The translations under genes were made by a program, and so were the position numbers. Source: Acidiphilium sp. (lineage in GTDB: Bacteria; Pseudomonadota; Alphaproteobacteria; Acetobacterales; Acetobacteraceae). Taken from it: a stretch of DNA of 64,000 nucleotides. A model generated the notes under the pieces. It ran no database searches. It was not told the origin of the DNA and saw only the letters and a program-made list of their open reading frames with translations. The stretch is from the NCBI GenBank assembly GCA_028688905.1, contig JAQTXH010000002.1:331061-395060 (forward strand). The letters run 5' to 3'. Below, piece by piece: positions 8,881 to 20,798 of the stretch; position 1 is the first letter of the stretch; each line of letters starts with the position of its first letter.

Positions 8881-9672
8881 CTAAGTCGTTTTTTCTTTTG
8901 CCTTAACCGCTCGCCACAAATCTTCCATTTCGTCCAACCCCGCCTGATCCGGGGTTCGGCCGGCTGCCGCCAGCATCGCTTCCACGCCGCGGAACCGTCG
9001 TTCGAATTTTGCGTTGGCGCGGGTGAGGGCCGCCTCGCTGTCGCAACCGAGTTTGCGGGCGAGGTTGACCAGCACGAAAAACAGATCGCCCAGTTCATCC
9101 TCGATCCGATCGGGGTTTTGGTCCGGTAGTTCGGCGCGGAGTTCGGCGATTTCCTCGTCGAGTTTTTCAAGCACGGCTTCGGCATCCGGCCAGTCGAACC
9201 CGACACGCGCCGCGCGCCCCGCGAGTTTTTTCGCACGCGTCAGGGCGGGCAGGGTGGTGGCGATACCGTCGAGCACGCCGGATTCGGTGCGGGCGGCGCG
9301 TTCGCGCGCCTTATCCGCCTCCCAGGCGGTGGTCTGGGCATGGGTGTCGCGCGGTGCCGCATCGCCGAACACGTGCGGATGGCGGCGGATCATTTTCGCG
9401 GTGATACTGGCGGCTACCGCCTCGAAATCGAACCAGCCGCGCTCTTCGGCGAGGCGCGCGTGATATACCACCTGGAACAACAGATCGCCCAGTTCGTCGC
9501 GTAAGGCGGATGGATCGTTTTTCACAATCGCGTCCGCAACCTCATAGGCCTCTTCGACCGTATAAGGAGCAATGGACGCGAAATCCTGCACGCGATCCCA
9601 CGGGCAGCCGGCCTCCGGGTCACGCAGTGTAGCCATCACTGTGAGCAGCCGGGGGAGTGCTTGTTCGGTCAT
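8881..9672 (-). CDS. mazG: Nucleoside triphosphate pyrophosphohydrolase MazG
   Basis: MazG hydrolyses NTPs and dNTPs to the monophosphate and PPi, clearing abnormal nucleotides. The 263-residue protein has two MazG domains: the first with CPWDRVQDFASIAPYTVEEAYEV (described, residues about 20-42) and GDLLFQVVYHA, the second with EEIAELRAE and EDELGDLFFVLVNLAR. The EExxE-type metal ligands are visible in both. Full family length. Divergent from msrP and convergent with the phosphatase gene. Confidence 0.95.
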   Translation of the reverse strand: MTEQALPRLLTVMATLRDPEAGCPWDRVQDFASIAPYTVEEAYEVADAIVKNDPSALRDELGDLLFQVVYHARLAEERGWFDFEAVAASITAKMIRRHPHVFGDAAPRDTHAQTTAWEADKARERAARTESGVLDGIATTLPALTRAKKLAGRAARVGFDWPDAEAVLEKLDEEIAELRAELPDQNPDRIEDELGDLFFVLVNLARKLGCDSEAALTRANAKFERRFRGVEAMLAAAGRTPDQAGLDEMEDLWRAVKAKEKTT

Positions 9673-9792
9673 GCGGCCTCGCGGAGTTTGATGTTGGCCG
9701 GCGCGCGTTCACGCCGGCATGAGAGAGCGGATGTCGCAAACACACTAAAAACGATCGGTCCCACACTAAGCTTATCAGTCAAGGAGAACACC

Positions 9793-10758
9793 ATGCTTAT
9801 CAAACGCCAGCGCGAGTGGGAACTGCCCGAAAGTGCAGTAACCTCGGAGAGTTTTGCCTTTAATCGCCGTGCCGCCCTTGCCGCGATGGGTGGGGCGGTG
9901 CTGGGCTTCGGCACTATTGGGAGCGCTCGCGCCGAATCGGTGACGAAAATGACCATCGAAGATCCCGGCTACTCTGCCGGCGCGATGCGGTTCGATCCCG
10001 GCCGGCCCATGACGCCGCAGAAAAATGTCGAGCGCTATAATAATTTTTATGAGTTCGGCCTGTCGAAGGACATCTGGCAGGATGCGCAGACGCTCCCCGT
10101 CGAGCCATGGACGATCCGGATCGATGGGCTGGTCGAAAAGCCGTTTACCCTGTCGTTCGACGATCTGATCAAGAAAGTGAAGGTTGAAACCCGTATCTAC
10201 CGGCATCGCTGCGTCGAAGCCTGGGCGATTACGGTGCCGTGGGAAGGTTTTGCGATGAGCGATCTGGTGAAATTGGCAAAGCCGCTGTCGTCGGCCAAGT
10301 ATCTACGCTTTACGACTTTTGCCGACGCCAAGGCCATGCCGGGCCTCGCCATCCCGTTCTTTCCCTGGCCTTATCATGAGGGCCTGACCATGGCGGAAGC
10401 GACCAACGAACTCGCCTTCATGGGGACCGGCATGTATCACCAGCCGATGCCAAAGCAGGATGGCGCGCCGATCCGGGCGGTTTTGCCGTGGAAATATGGG
10501 TTCAAATCGGCGAAATCGATCGTGCGGATCGAATTCATCAAGGATCAGCCTGAAACGTTCTGGGAACAGACAAGCCCTGATATGTATGGGTTTTGGGCGA
10601 ACGTGAACCCGCAATATCCGACCTTGCGGTGGAGTCAGGCGCGCGAACGCATCATCGGCACCGATGAAACAGTGCCGACCGTCATCTATAACGGGTATGG
10701 CAAGTGGGTGGCCTCGCTTTATGCCGGAATGAAGCAGGATAAAAAATTGTTCATGTAG
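9793..10758 (+). CDS. msrP: Protein-methionine-sulfoxide reductase catalytic subunit
   Basis: MsrP (YedY) is a periplasmic molybdopterin enzyme that reduces methionine sulfoxide in envelope proteins. The 321-residue protein starts at the ATG 9793 with AGGAG eight bases before it. Residues about 28-48 form a twin-arginine leader (FAFNRRAALAAMGG ending in a SARAES cleavage site), so it is exported folded. The Mo-ligand cysteine is in YRHRCVEAWAI (about residue 140), and VPWEGF, PWKYGFKSAKSIV and the C-terminal KWVASLYAGMKQD are conserved. The usual partner msrQ (haem membrane subunit) is not next to it nor in the window, so its electron donor is unknown. The downstream region has a 6-bp hairpin just past the stop. 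Confidence 0.93.
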   Translation: MLIKRQREWELPESAVTSESFAFNRRAALAAMGGAVLGFGTIGSARAESVTKMTIEDPGYSAGAMRFDPGRPMTPQKNVERYNNFYEFGLSKDIWQDAQTLPVEPWTIRIDGLVEKPFTLSFDDLIKKVKVETRIYRHRCVEAWAITVPWEGFAMSDLVKLAKPLSSAKYLRFTTFADAKAMPGLAIPFFPWPYHEGLTMAEATNELAFMGTGMYHQPMPKQDGAPIRAVLPWKYGFKSAKSIVRIEFIKDQPETFWEQTSPDMYGFWANVNPQYPTLRWSQARERIIGTDETVPTVIYNGYGKWVASLYAGMKQDKKLFM

Positions 10759-11075
10759 GCGATCGAGGATCGCATCGGTGCCGATCGTCAGCGCCGTCTT
10801 GCCTTCGCAAACAGGTGAACCGGCATGGTGAGACGATTATAATGAAAACAGGTTCCATGAGTATGCGGCTGAGGGGCAGCATATTGGCCAGACGCCCGAA
10901 GCGAATCACGATATTTTGCCAATTCAATATTTAGTTTTTTTAAATTATTGATATAGAAAATTTATCTTTACTTATCTTTTGATCGTCTGCATATTCCAAT
11001 TCTGCGGTGGAACCCACGACGCAGGAATAATCCGGCACGCACCTTGAAACCAGTGCGTTCACGGGAGGGAATGAA
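10759..11075. promoter_or_regulatory. Intergenic control region of the Calvin operon
   Basis: About 317 bases separate msrP and fbp. A sharply AT-rich block (10915-10982) stands out from the GC-rich surroundings and probably contains the cbb promoter; a TTGATA at 10949-10954 is a possible -35 box. I could not find a convincing CbbR-type TNA-N7-TNA pair, and no cbbR gene is adjacent. A 30-codon frame at 10842 lacks a ribosome site and is not called. The fbp start has GGGAGG seven bases before it. Confidence 0.45.
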
Positions 11076-12143
11076 ATGGCCGATCAACTGAGACTAGACT
11101 CATATCTTGATTTCGCCGCGGGACGATCGACGCAAATGGTCGCGGTCTGCCAGACGGTTCACGCCATTGCGGCGGCGGGACGGCAGATTTCGCGCATTCT
11201 GGCGCGCGGGCCGTTGGCAGGCAATTTGGGTACCATTGTCGGCGACTCGATCGACGGTGATGGCCAGAAGGCGCTCGACGCCATGACCCACACGATTTTG
11301 CGCGAGGCTTTGGCGCGGGCTCCGGTTTCGGTATTCGCCTCGGAAGAAGCGGACAAACCAGAAGTGCTCGACGAATTTGCCCCGCTCGCGGTTGCGGTCG
11401 ATCCCCTGGACGGGTCCTCGAACATCGATACCCTGGCACCGATCGGCACGATATTTTCGGTTATGCCGGGCGGAACCTGCATCAACGACGACCCTGCGGC
11501 CCCGTTCCTGCAACCGGGGCGCAACCAGATGGCCGCCGGGTTTTTGATTTACGGGCCGCGAACCGCACTGGTGCTGACGCTGGGTGCCGGTACCCGGATT
11601 TTCACGCTTGATCCGGATTCGGGTGCCTTCATCGCGACCCATGGCGAGGTCGTGGTCCCCCACACGACCCGCGAATATGCAATCAACGGGTCTAACCTGC
11701 GCCACTGGGACCCGGAAATCCATGACTATATTCTGGAACTCAAGAAGGGCCGCAACGGTCCGCGCGGCGAGGATTTCAATACACGGTGGCTGGCCTCGAT
11801 GGTGGGCGACGCGTTTCGGATTTTGTCCCGTGGCGGCATTTATCTTTACCCAGCCGACCAACGCCGAGGCTATCGGGAAGGACGGTTGCGCTTGATTTAT
11901 GAGGCGAACCCGATCGCCATGATCATGGAGCAAGCTGGTGCCGCCGCGACGGATGGGCAGACGCCGATTCTCGATTTGGTCCCGACCGCGATCCATCAGC
12001 GGTGTCCTCTGGTGTTCGGCTCGGCTGACGAGGTGGGGCGCGTGGCGGATGCGTATCGGGGCGGCGGGGCGAGTTCATCGCCCTTGTTCAAGACCCGCTC
12101 GCTGTTCCGCAAAAATACCAGCACGATCGGATCACTCTCATGA
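11076..12143 (+). CDS. fbp: Class I fructose-1,6-bisphosphatase
   Basis: It hydrolyses fructose 1,6-bisphosphate (and usually sedoheptulose 1,7-bisphosphate in this setting) in the regenerative half of the Calvin cycle. The 355-residue protein has the metal-binding DPLDGSSNIDT (about residue 110), ASEEADKP upstream of it, and the substrate-binding YPADQRRGYREGRLRLIYEANPIA region split over residues 255-280. It is the first gene of the operon and overlaps prk by four bases (ATGA). In this neighbourhood it corresponds to cbbF. Confidence 0.94.
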   Translation: MADQLRLDSYLDFAAGRSTQMVAVCQTVHAIAAAGRQISRILARGPLAGNLGTIVGDSIDGDGQKALDAMTHTILREALARAPVSVFASEEADKPEVLDEFAPLAVAVDPLDGSSNIDTLAPIGTIFSVMPGGTCINDDPAAPFLQPGRNQMAAGFLIYGPRTALVLTLGAGTRIFTLDPDSGAFIATHGEVVVPHTTREYAINGSNLRHWDPEIHDYILELKKGRNGPRGEDFNTRWLASMVGDAFRILSRGGIYLYPADQRRGYREGRLRLIYEANPIAMIMEQAGAAATDGQTPILDLVPTAIHQRCPLVFGSADEVGRVADAYRGGGASSSPLFKTRSLFRKNTSTIGSLS

Positions 12144-13018
12144 GCCGCAAATATCCGATCATTTCTGTCACCGGTTCGTCGGGTGCCGGAACCACGTCGG
12201 TCCGCAATGTTTTCGAACAGATTTTCCGGCGGGAAAACATCGTGGCCGGACATCTCGAAGGCGACGCATTTCACCGCTACGATCGCGCAGAGATGAAAGC
12301 GAAGATGGCGGAGGCGGAAGCCGCCGGCAACCGCCATTTCAGTCACTTCAGCCCGGACACCAATCTGCTCGCCGAATTGCAGGAGATTTTTGCGAGCTAC
12401 GCCGCCACCGGCACCGGCAAATGCCGCCACTACATCCACGATCAGACCGAGGCTGAGCGCTACGGTTCACCGCCGGGCACATTTACCGACTGGGAAGACT
12501 TGCCGGCGAATACCGACATTTTGCTGTATGAAGGCCTGCACGGCGCGGTGAAACACGGCGATATCGATACCGGCAAGCACGCTGATATCAAGATCGGCGT
12601 GGTGCCGGTGATCAACCTGGAATGGATCCAGAAAATTCACCGTGACAGTGCGGCCCGCAAATATTCGACCGAAGCGGTGATGGACACGATTTTGCGGCGG
12701 ATGCCCGACTATGTTCACTACATCTGCCCCCAGTTCACCGAGACCGACATCAATTTTCAGCGGGTACCAACGGTTGATACGTCCAATCCGTTCATCGCGC
12801 GCTGGATACCGACAGCGGATGAATCGATCGTGGTGATCCGGTTCCGCAATCCCCACGGCATCGATATGCCGTATCTGTTATCGATGCTGCATGGCAGCTT
12901 CATGTCACGGGCAAATTCCATCGCTGTCCCCGGTAATAAATTCGACCTTGCGATGCAGCTCATCCTGACGCCGATCATCATGCAGTTGATGGACCTCAAG
13001 CGGCGGGCAGCCCGATGA
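12140..13018 (+). CDS. prkB: Phosphoribulokinase, proteobacterial class I
   Basis: It phosphorylates ribulose 5-phosphate to ribulose 1,5-bisphosphate, the RuBisCO substrate. The 292-residue length is that of the octameric proteobacterial enzyme (CbbP). The P-loop is TGSSGAGTTSVRN (about residue 11), with EGDAFHRYDRAEM and HYIHDQTEAERYGSPPGTF conserved after it, and a late RFRNPHGIDMPYL. The start overlaps the fbp stop. No allosteric NADH site can be judged by eye, though family members of this class are activated by NADH. Confidence 0.95.
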   Translation: MSRKYPIISVTGSSGAGTTSVRNVFEQIFRRENIVAGHLEGDAFHRYDRAEMKAKMAEAEAAGNRHFSHFSPDTNLLAELQEIFASYAATGTGKCRHYIHDQTEAERYGSPPGTFTDWEDLPANTDILLYEGLHGAVKHGDIDTGKHADIKIGVVPVINLEWIQKIHRDSAARKYSTEAVMDTILRRMPDYVHYICPQFTETDINFQRVPTVDTSNPFIARWIPTADESIVVIRFRNPHGIDMPYLLSMLHGSFMSRANSIAVPGNKFDLAMQLILTPIIMQLMDLKRRAAR

Positions 13019-13078
13019 GCATTGAGTTCAGTCATCACCAGGCTCCGCTGGAGCCAATCTGCGAGAGGGATTTCTAAC

Positions 13079-15669
<2,591 letters not shown>

Positions 15670-15680
15670 GGATCAACACA

Positions 15681-16103
15681 ATGCGCATTACCCAAGGCTG
15701 CTTCTCCTACCTGCCCGACCTGACCGACGAGCAGATCACCAAACAAATCCAGTACTGCCTCGACAATGGCTGGGCGGTGAATCTGGAATACACCGACGAT
15801 CCGCACCCCCGTAACACCTACTGGGAGATGTGGGGCCTGCCGATGTTCGACATTCGCGACGCGAAAGCGATCATGGGCGAACTGGACAACTGCCGTCGCA
15901 TTCACAATGAATGCTACATCCGCCTCAGCGCATTCGACGCCACCGACACCTGGGAGTCGCTGCGCATCTCCTTCATCGTACAGCGTCCGAGCGACGAGCC
16001 CGGCTTCATGCTCACGCGTCAGGAAGTTGGCGGGCGCAACATGCGTTATGAAACCCGTGCGTATGTGCTGCAGAAGCCGGAAGGCGCGCGTTACGATAGC
16101 TAA
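15681..16103 (+). CDS. cbbS: RuBisCO small subunit, form IC
   Basis: The 140-residue small subunit completes the L8S8 holoenzyme. It begins MRITQGCFSYLPDLTDEQI and has WAVNLEYTDDPHPRNTYWEMWGLPMF (about residues 32-57) and the long C-terminal extension with RQEVGGRNMRYETRAY that forms the extra beta-hairpin of red-type small subunits. Very short spacing to cbbL implies coupled translation. Confidence 0.97.
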   Translation: MRITQGCFSYLPDLTDEQITKQIQYCLDNGWAVNLEYTDDPHPRNTYWEMWGLPMFDIRDAKAIMGELDNCRRIHNECYIRLSAFDATDTWESLRISFIVQRPSDEPGFMLTRQEVGGRNMRYETRAYVLQKPEGARYDS

Positions 16104-16121
16104 CACGACCGCGCCAACCTG

Positions 16122-16145
16122 CCATGGGGGTAACACCCTCCATGG
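16122..16145 (+). promoter_or_regulatory. Hairpin between cbbS and cbbX
   Basis: CCATGGGGGT and ACCCTCCATGG form a 10-bp stem with one bulged base and a three-base loop (AAC), starting 18 bases after the cbbS stop. No T run follows, so it is not a classical terminator. It may protect the 3' end of cbbLS mRNA or reduce read-through into cbbX, matching the far larger need for RuBisCO than for its activase. Confidence 0.55.
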
Positions 16146-16220
16146 CGGCTTCTAACGAACCACGCGTCACGAACGATTGCGCGAAGCCCGGCTTCGCCAC
16201 TGGCTTGAGGGAAACCGCCA

Positions 16221-17147
16221 ATGCTCGAAGTTGCAGATACCGAAACGCAAAACCACGGGCCGGTCGATCTCCGGGCGGAATTCGCCAACGCCGGAATCAG
16301 CGACGTGCTCTATGGTCTGGACCGCGATCTGGTTGGGCTTAAACCGGTCAAAGCCCGTATTCGCGAAATCGCCTCGCTCCTGCTGGTCGAGCGCGTCCGC
16401 CAGAAATACGGCTACGCCACCGAAGCCCCCACTTTGCACATGTCGTTCACCGGCAACCCCGGTACCGGCAAAACCACCGTCGCGCTGCGCATGGCGAGCA
16501 TCCTGAAAGCCCTCGGCTTCGTCCGCCAAGGCCAGTTGATCTCGGTCACCCGCGACGATCTGGTCGGCCAGTACATCGGCCACACCGCGCCGAAAACCAA
16601 GGAAATCCTCAAAAAAGCGATCGGTGGCGTCTTGTTCATCGATGAAGCCTATTACCTCTACCGCCCCGATAATGAACGCGACTATGGCCAGGAAGCCATC
16701 GAAATCCTGCTCCAGGTCATGGAAAACCAGCGTGAAGACTTAGTGGTGATCCTTGCCGGCTACGCGGATCGGATGGAGAAGTTTTTTACCCTCAACCCCG
16801 GATTTCGTTCGCGCATCGCGCATCACATCGATTTTCCGGATTATGAAAATCCTGAACTCCTCTCGATCAGCGAGACCATGCTGGCGCGCCAGAATTATCA
16901 TTTCACCCCCGAAGCGCGTGACGTGATGCGCCGCTACATCGAGCGACGTCGTGAGCAACCGTATTTTTCGAATGCCCGCTCGATCCGCAACGCCCTTGAC
17001 CGGGCACGGTTGCGCCAGGCCAACCGTCTGGTCGCGTATGAAGGCCCGATCCAACCCGAGATGCTGACGATGATCGAGCCTGGCGATCTGCTCGGAAGCC
17101 GGGTGTTTCTGGAAAATCCGGGCAATACAGGAGAGATCGATGCTTGA
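16221..17147 (+). CDS. cbbX: Red-type RuBisCO activase CbbX
   Basis: CbbX is an AAA+ hexamer that removes inhibitory sugar phosphates from red-type RuBisCO by pulling on the CbbL C-terminus. The 308-residue protein has Walker [18 protein letters not shown] (about residue 78), the pore-side segment [14 protein letters not shown], Walker [16 protein letters not shown] (about residue 135), [11 protein letters not shown], and the sensor [23 protein letters not shown] precedes the ATG by nine bases. It overlaps rpe by eight bases. Confidence 0.97.
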   Translation: MLEVADTETQNHGPVDLRAEFANAGISDVLYGLDRDLVGLKPVKARIREIASLLLVERVRQKYGYATEAPTLHMSFTGNPGTGKTTVALRMASILKALGFVRQGQLISVTRDDLVGQYIGHTAPKTKEILKKAIGGVLFIDEAYYLYRPDNERDYGQEAIEILLQVMENQREDLVVILAGYADRMEKFFTLNPGFRSRIAHHIDFPDYENPELLSISETMLARQNYHFTPEARDVMRRYIERRREQPYFSNARSIRNALDRARLRQANRLVAYEGPIQPEMLTMIEPGDLLGSRVFLENPGNTGEIDA

Positions 17148-17829
17148 TGTGATAGCCGCAAAAACACCGCTCATCGCGCCGTCGATCCTGTCGGCCGATT
17201 TCTCGGCGCTCGGCGAGGAAACCAGGGCAATCATCGAGGCAGGGGCCGACTGGGTCCATATCGATGTGATGGACGGCCACTTCGTGCCCAATATGACGTT
17301 CGGGCCGGTGGTCGTGAAGTCGTTGCGCCGCCACACCGATGCGACGTTCGACGTGCATCTGATGATTTCGCCGGTCGATATGTATCTCGATGCCTACGCC
17401 GACGCGGGGGCCGATATCATCACGGTCCATGCCGAAGCCACGATCCATTTGGATCGCACGATCCAGGCGATCAAGGCGCGGGGCTGTAAAGCGGGCGTCG
17501 CGCTCTGCCCGGCGACCTCGGAAGAGGCGTTGCGGTATGTTCTTCACGCAGTCGATCTGGTTTTGATCATGACGGTCAATCCCGGGTTTGGCGGCCAGAG
17601 TTTTCTGGAAAGCCAGTTGCCGAAAATCCGCCGGGTGCGCGAAATGATCGGCGACCGGGATATCCGGCTGGAACTCGATGGTGGCGTGATCCCCGAAAAC
17701 GTGGCCGCCTGCGTCGAAGCCGGCGCGGACGTGCTGGTGGCTGGATCATCGGTGTTTCGGGGCGGTGCGAACCGTTATGCCGAAAATATCGCCGCCCTGC
17801 GCCGTGGTGCCGTCCGCTGTGCGGCCTGA
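17140..17829 (+). CDS. rpe: Ribulose-phosphate 3-epimerase
   Basis: It interconverts ribulose 5-phosphate and xylulose 5-phosphate, returning pentose to prk. The 229-residue TIM-barrel protein shows [16 protein letters not shown] (about residue 9), [43 protein letters not shown] and [11 protein letters not shown], with GSSVFRGG at the end. AGGAGA precedes the start, which lies inside the cbbX end. It closes the Calvin operon; its stop is only three bases from the convergent MFS stop, with no terminator between. Confidence 0.95.
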   Translation: MLDVIAAKTPLIAPSILSADFSALGEETRAIIEAGADWVHIDVMDGHFVPNMTFGPVVVKSLRRHTDATFDVHLMISPVDMYLDAYADAGADIITVHAEATIHLDRTIQAIKARGCKAGVALCPATSEEALRYVLHAVDLVLIMTVNPGFGGQSFLESQLPKIRRVREMIGDRDIRLELDGGVIPENVAACVEAGADVLVAGSSVFRGGANRYAENIAALRRGAVRCAA

Positions 17830-17832
17830 TCG

Positions 17833-19380
17833 TCACGGCTTGGGCAAATGCGACCTTGGGGCGCGTAGCAGAAGCAACGCCAACGCCGCCGCGCCGACGC
17901 AAATATAGGCCGACAGCCGCAGCGCATTGTCGAGGCTCCAGGTTTCCGCCTGGATGTGCAGCATGTGCGCCAGCAGCGCGATGACCTCGTCGTGCGACAT
18001 ACCCTGAGCCTGCATATGGCTCGCCCACTCATGAACCGCGTCCTGCGGCATGTCGCCGCGCATATTATCTTCGATGTGCGCGGTCTGACGCTCCCATAGG
18101 GTGGACAGCAGTGTCACGCCGAGATTGGCGCTGGAAACCCGGATGAAGTTGCTGGTGGTCGAAGCCATCGCGATTTCGCCGGGTGAGGCGTCCGAGAGGA
18201 CGATCATGGTGAGCGGCACGAACAGCATGCCTACGGCAATGCCCTGGATGAGTTCGCTCGGCATGGTGGCGGCCAGACCAACCTCCGGATTGAAAAACGC
18301 CAGCGCGTAGGCCCCGCCATAAATCACGAAACACCCGACAGCGAGAGCGCGCAGGCTGAAAATGCGGGTGAGGCGGCTCATCATCGCCGCCATTGGAATC
18401 GCCGTCGCGGCGAGGGGCACCAGAAGCACGCCGCCCCACCAGCCATTGAAGCCGAGATCGGTTTCCGACCACAGTGGCAGAATCGAACTCCATCCGACGA
18501 AAATCGACCAGCCAAGACACAAAAGCAGCAGCCCGAAGCCGAAATTGCGTCGTGCAAGGTAGCGCAATTGCAGGAGCGGCACCGGCTCGAACAATTCCCA
18601 GATGATGAACAACACCAAAAGCACGGCGGCGATCAGAGCGACGTGACTGATGAAGACCGAACGGAACCAGCCGAATTGCTCGCCCTGGTCGAGCACGATC
18701 TGTAGGGCGATCATGCCTGGCCACAGCAGCATCAGGCCGACGATGTCGAATTTGGGGGGCGGCGCGGACGGGCGGTCGTTTGGCAGGGAGATTTGCACCA
18801 GCCCGATCGCGACGGCCGACAACGGGATCACCAGCCAGAAAATATCGAGCCAGGAATAATTGGTGGCGAGCCAGCCGCCGAACGCCGGGCCGAGGAAAAA
18901 CGGCACCAGCATGACGTTGCTCCACAGTGCCACCGCCAGGGTCTGCTGGCGTTTCGGGTAGTGGGTCAACAACAGCGTCTGGACCAGTGGAACCAGGATG
19001 CCGGCGGAGAGACCTTGCACCGAACGCGCCAGCAGCATGATCGGGAGTGAAGTGGCGACGATCGCGAGCATGCAACTCGCCGCCAGGGTGATCATGGCCA
19101 GGATGAACAGGCGCTTCAGGCCGAATTTCCGCGAAAACCACGGCATCAGCGAGATGCCAAGCGCCCAGTGGACCAGAAAATAGGTGAGGGTCCACAGCGC
19201 ATGATCGCTGCTGGTGGCAAGCGTGCCGGCAACATAGGGGTAGATGCTCTGCAACGCGCCACCGGCAAACGAGCCGAGTCCGAGACCGAGTCCGAGACCA
19301 ATCGTCATCGGGACCAGGGCCGCCTTGGGGCGTGATTCTGCCGCAAGCGACCGATGTTCCGTGGTTGATGAGACAGACAT
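17833..19380 (-). CDS. DHA2-family MFS drug exporter (EmrB-like)
   Basis: A 515-residue proton-driven exporter with about 14 predicted membrane segments, as in the DHA2/EmrB family. Landmarks are GALQSIYPYVAGTLATSSD in the first helix, RSVQGLSAGILVPLVQTLLL (motif C-like, described), FFLGPAFGGWLATNYSWLDIFWL and the C-terminal DASPGEIAMASTTSNFIR. The start at 19380 is chosen because the TTEHRSLAAE tail precedes the first helix; an open frame of 22 more codons lies upstream. No EmrA-like periplasmic adaptor is beside it, so it may act alone. Substrate unknown. The first helix contains a GLGLGLGLG run coded by a short tandem repeat. Confidence 0.82.
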   Translation of the reverse strand: MSVSSTTEHRSLAAESRPKAALVPMTIGLGLGLGLGSFAGGALQSIYPYVAGTLATSSDHALWTLTYFLVHWALGISLMPWFSRKFGLKRLFILAMITLAASCMLAIVATSLPIMLLARSVQGLSAGILVPLVQTLLLTHYPKRQQTLAVALWSNVMLVPFFLGPAFGGWLATNYSWLDIFWLVIPLSAVAIGLVQISLPNDRPSAPPPKFDIVGLMLLWPGMIALQIVLDQGEQFGWFRSVFISHVALIAAVLLVLFIIWELFEPVPLLQLRYLARRNFGFGLLLLCLGWSIFVGWSSILPLWSETDLGFNGWWGGVLLVPLAATAIPMAAMMSRLTRIFSLRALAVGCFVIYGGAYALAFFNPEVGLAATMPSELIQGIAVGMLFVPLTMIVLSDASPGEIAMASTTSNFIRVSSANLGVTLLSTLWERQTAHIEDNMRGDMPQDAVHEWASHMQAQGMSHDEVIALLAHMLHIQAETWSLDNALRLSAYICVGAAALALLLLRAPRSHLPKP

Positions 19381-19517
19381 GCTGGCATAAATGCGCCATC
19401 GCGCCACCGCTGTACAGGGCGATCGCGCGATGGATTTGGATATCACTTATGCGCTGGTCGAGGCTGTTCGAGCGCCTAGCTCACAACCCGTCTCTATGGT
19501 TCATCGCAACGATGGCA

Positions 19518-20798
19518 TCAGTGCGGCAACCGCCAGTCGATGGTGGACGTCTGGTGGCCTAATGTGACGATGCTGCGGCGTGGCGGTGCTGCGGCGATGA
19601 TGTTTCCGGCCCGGATCACCGCGCGTTTTGCCGCGCAGGTGCGGATTGCCTCGATCGGATCGCTGGCGTCAAGCACGATGAGGTGAGCCGGGTTGCCAAC
19701 CGCGATTTCATGGTCGGTCAATCCCATGGCCCGCGCCGGGTTGATGGTGACGGCATCGAAACAGGCGCGCATCGCCGCCACCCCGGTCATCTGCGCGACA
19801 TGCAGGCCCATCGACGCAACCTCCAGCATGTCGTGGCTGCCGAGCGGGTACCACGGGTCCAGCACGCAATCATGGCCGAATGCCACGTTCACCCCCGCTG
19901 CCATCAATTCGGGCACCCGGGTCATGCCGCGCCGTTTAGGGTAGGTGTCGTGCCGTCCCTGGAGCGTTATATTGATCAAAGGGTTGGCGATGGCGGACAC
20001 GCCAGCCTCGGCGATCAGCGGGATCAGCTTGCTCGCATAGTAATTATCCATCGAATGCAGCGATGTCAGGTGTGATCCGGCGACGCGGCCCTGCATGCCG
20101 TGCCGGATGGTTTCGCCGGCGAGGGTCTCGATATGGCGTGACAGGGGGTCGTCGCTCTCATCGCAATGCATATCGACCCTCAGGCCGCGTTCAGCGGCGA
20201 TCGCCATCAACTGCCGCACGCTTTCGGTACCTTCCGCCATGGTACGCTCGAAATGCGGAATGCCGCCGACCATATCGACGCCCATGGCCAATGCACGATG
20301 AAGATTTTCGCGCGATTTCGGATAGCGCAGAAAGCCATCCTGCGGAAACGCAACCAGTTGGAGGGTGATGTAGGGTGCCATCTCGTCGCGTAGCGCGGTC
20401 AGTGCTTCGACCGCGAGCAACCGGTCGTCGCAGATATCGACATGCGAGCGGATCGCCCCGATCCCCTGGGCAATCGACCACATACAAAGGCGTCGCGCGC
20501 GCTCATGGATTGCCTCGACCGTCAGATGCGGCTTGAGTTCGCCCCAGAGCGCGATGCCTTCCAGCAACGTACCGCTCTGGTTCAGGCGCGGCTGACCGAG
20601 CGAGAGGGTGGAGTCGAGATGCAGATGGCAATCGATGAACGGCGGTGCCACCAGATCGCCTGCGGCCTCGATCGTGGTGGCCGCGTCCGCGACGATATTC
20701 GGCTCGATCGCGGCGATCACCCCGTCTCGAACCCCAATATCGAGGCCGCTGCGTCCGTCCGGCAGGGTGGCGTGGCGGATCAGGAGGGAAAAACTCAT
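19518..20798 (-). CDS. Cytosine-deaminase-like amidohydrolase
   Basis: The 426-residue protein belongs to the CodA branch of amidohydrolases. The metal site is visible as FIDCHLHLDSTLS (about residue 54), the Lys-free DMHCDESDDPLSRHIETL, GSHLTSLHSMD and FGHDCVLDPWYPLG (about residue 310). Those residues and AMGLTDHEIAVGNPAHL match cytosine deaminases. Related proteins act on creatinine or isoguanine, so the substrate is uncertain. It overlaps pdxH by four bases and is co-transcribed with it. Confidence 0.8.
   Translation of the reverse strand: MSFSLLIRHATLPDGRSGLDIGVRDGVIAAIEPNIVADAATTIEAAGDLVAPPFIDCHLHLDSTLSLGQPRLNQSGTLLEGIALWGELKPHLTVEAIHERARRLCMWSIAQGIGAIRSHVDICDDRLLAVEALTALRDEMAPYITLQLVAFPQDGFLRYPKSRENLHRALAMGVDMVGGIPHFERTMAEGTESVRQLMAIAAERGLRVDMHCDESDDPLSRHIETLAGETIRHGMQGRVAGSHLTSLHSMDNYYASKLIPLIAEAGVSAIANPLINITLQGRHDTYPKRRGMTRVPELMAAGVNVAFGHDCVLDPWYPLGSHDMLEVASMGLHVAQMTGVAAMRACFDAVTINPARAMGLTDHEIAVGNPAHLIVLDASDPIEAIRTCAAKRAVIRAGNIIAAAPPRRSIVTLGHQTSTIDWRLPH

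Noticed and set aside
10842-10934. 30-codon frame upstream of fbp
   Set aside because: No ribosome site and it runs into the AT-rich promoter block.
18065-19399. Minus-strand open frame in another frame of the MFS exporter (444 codons)
   Set aside because: Arg/His/Pro-rich frame-shifted shadow with no hydrophobic segments; the exporter frame has clear membrane helices.
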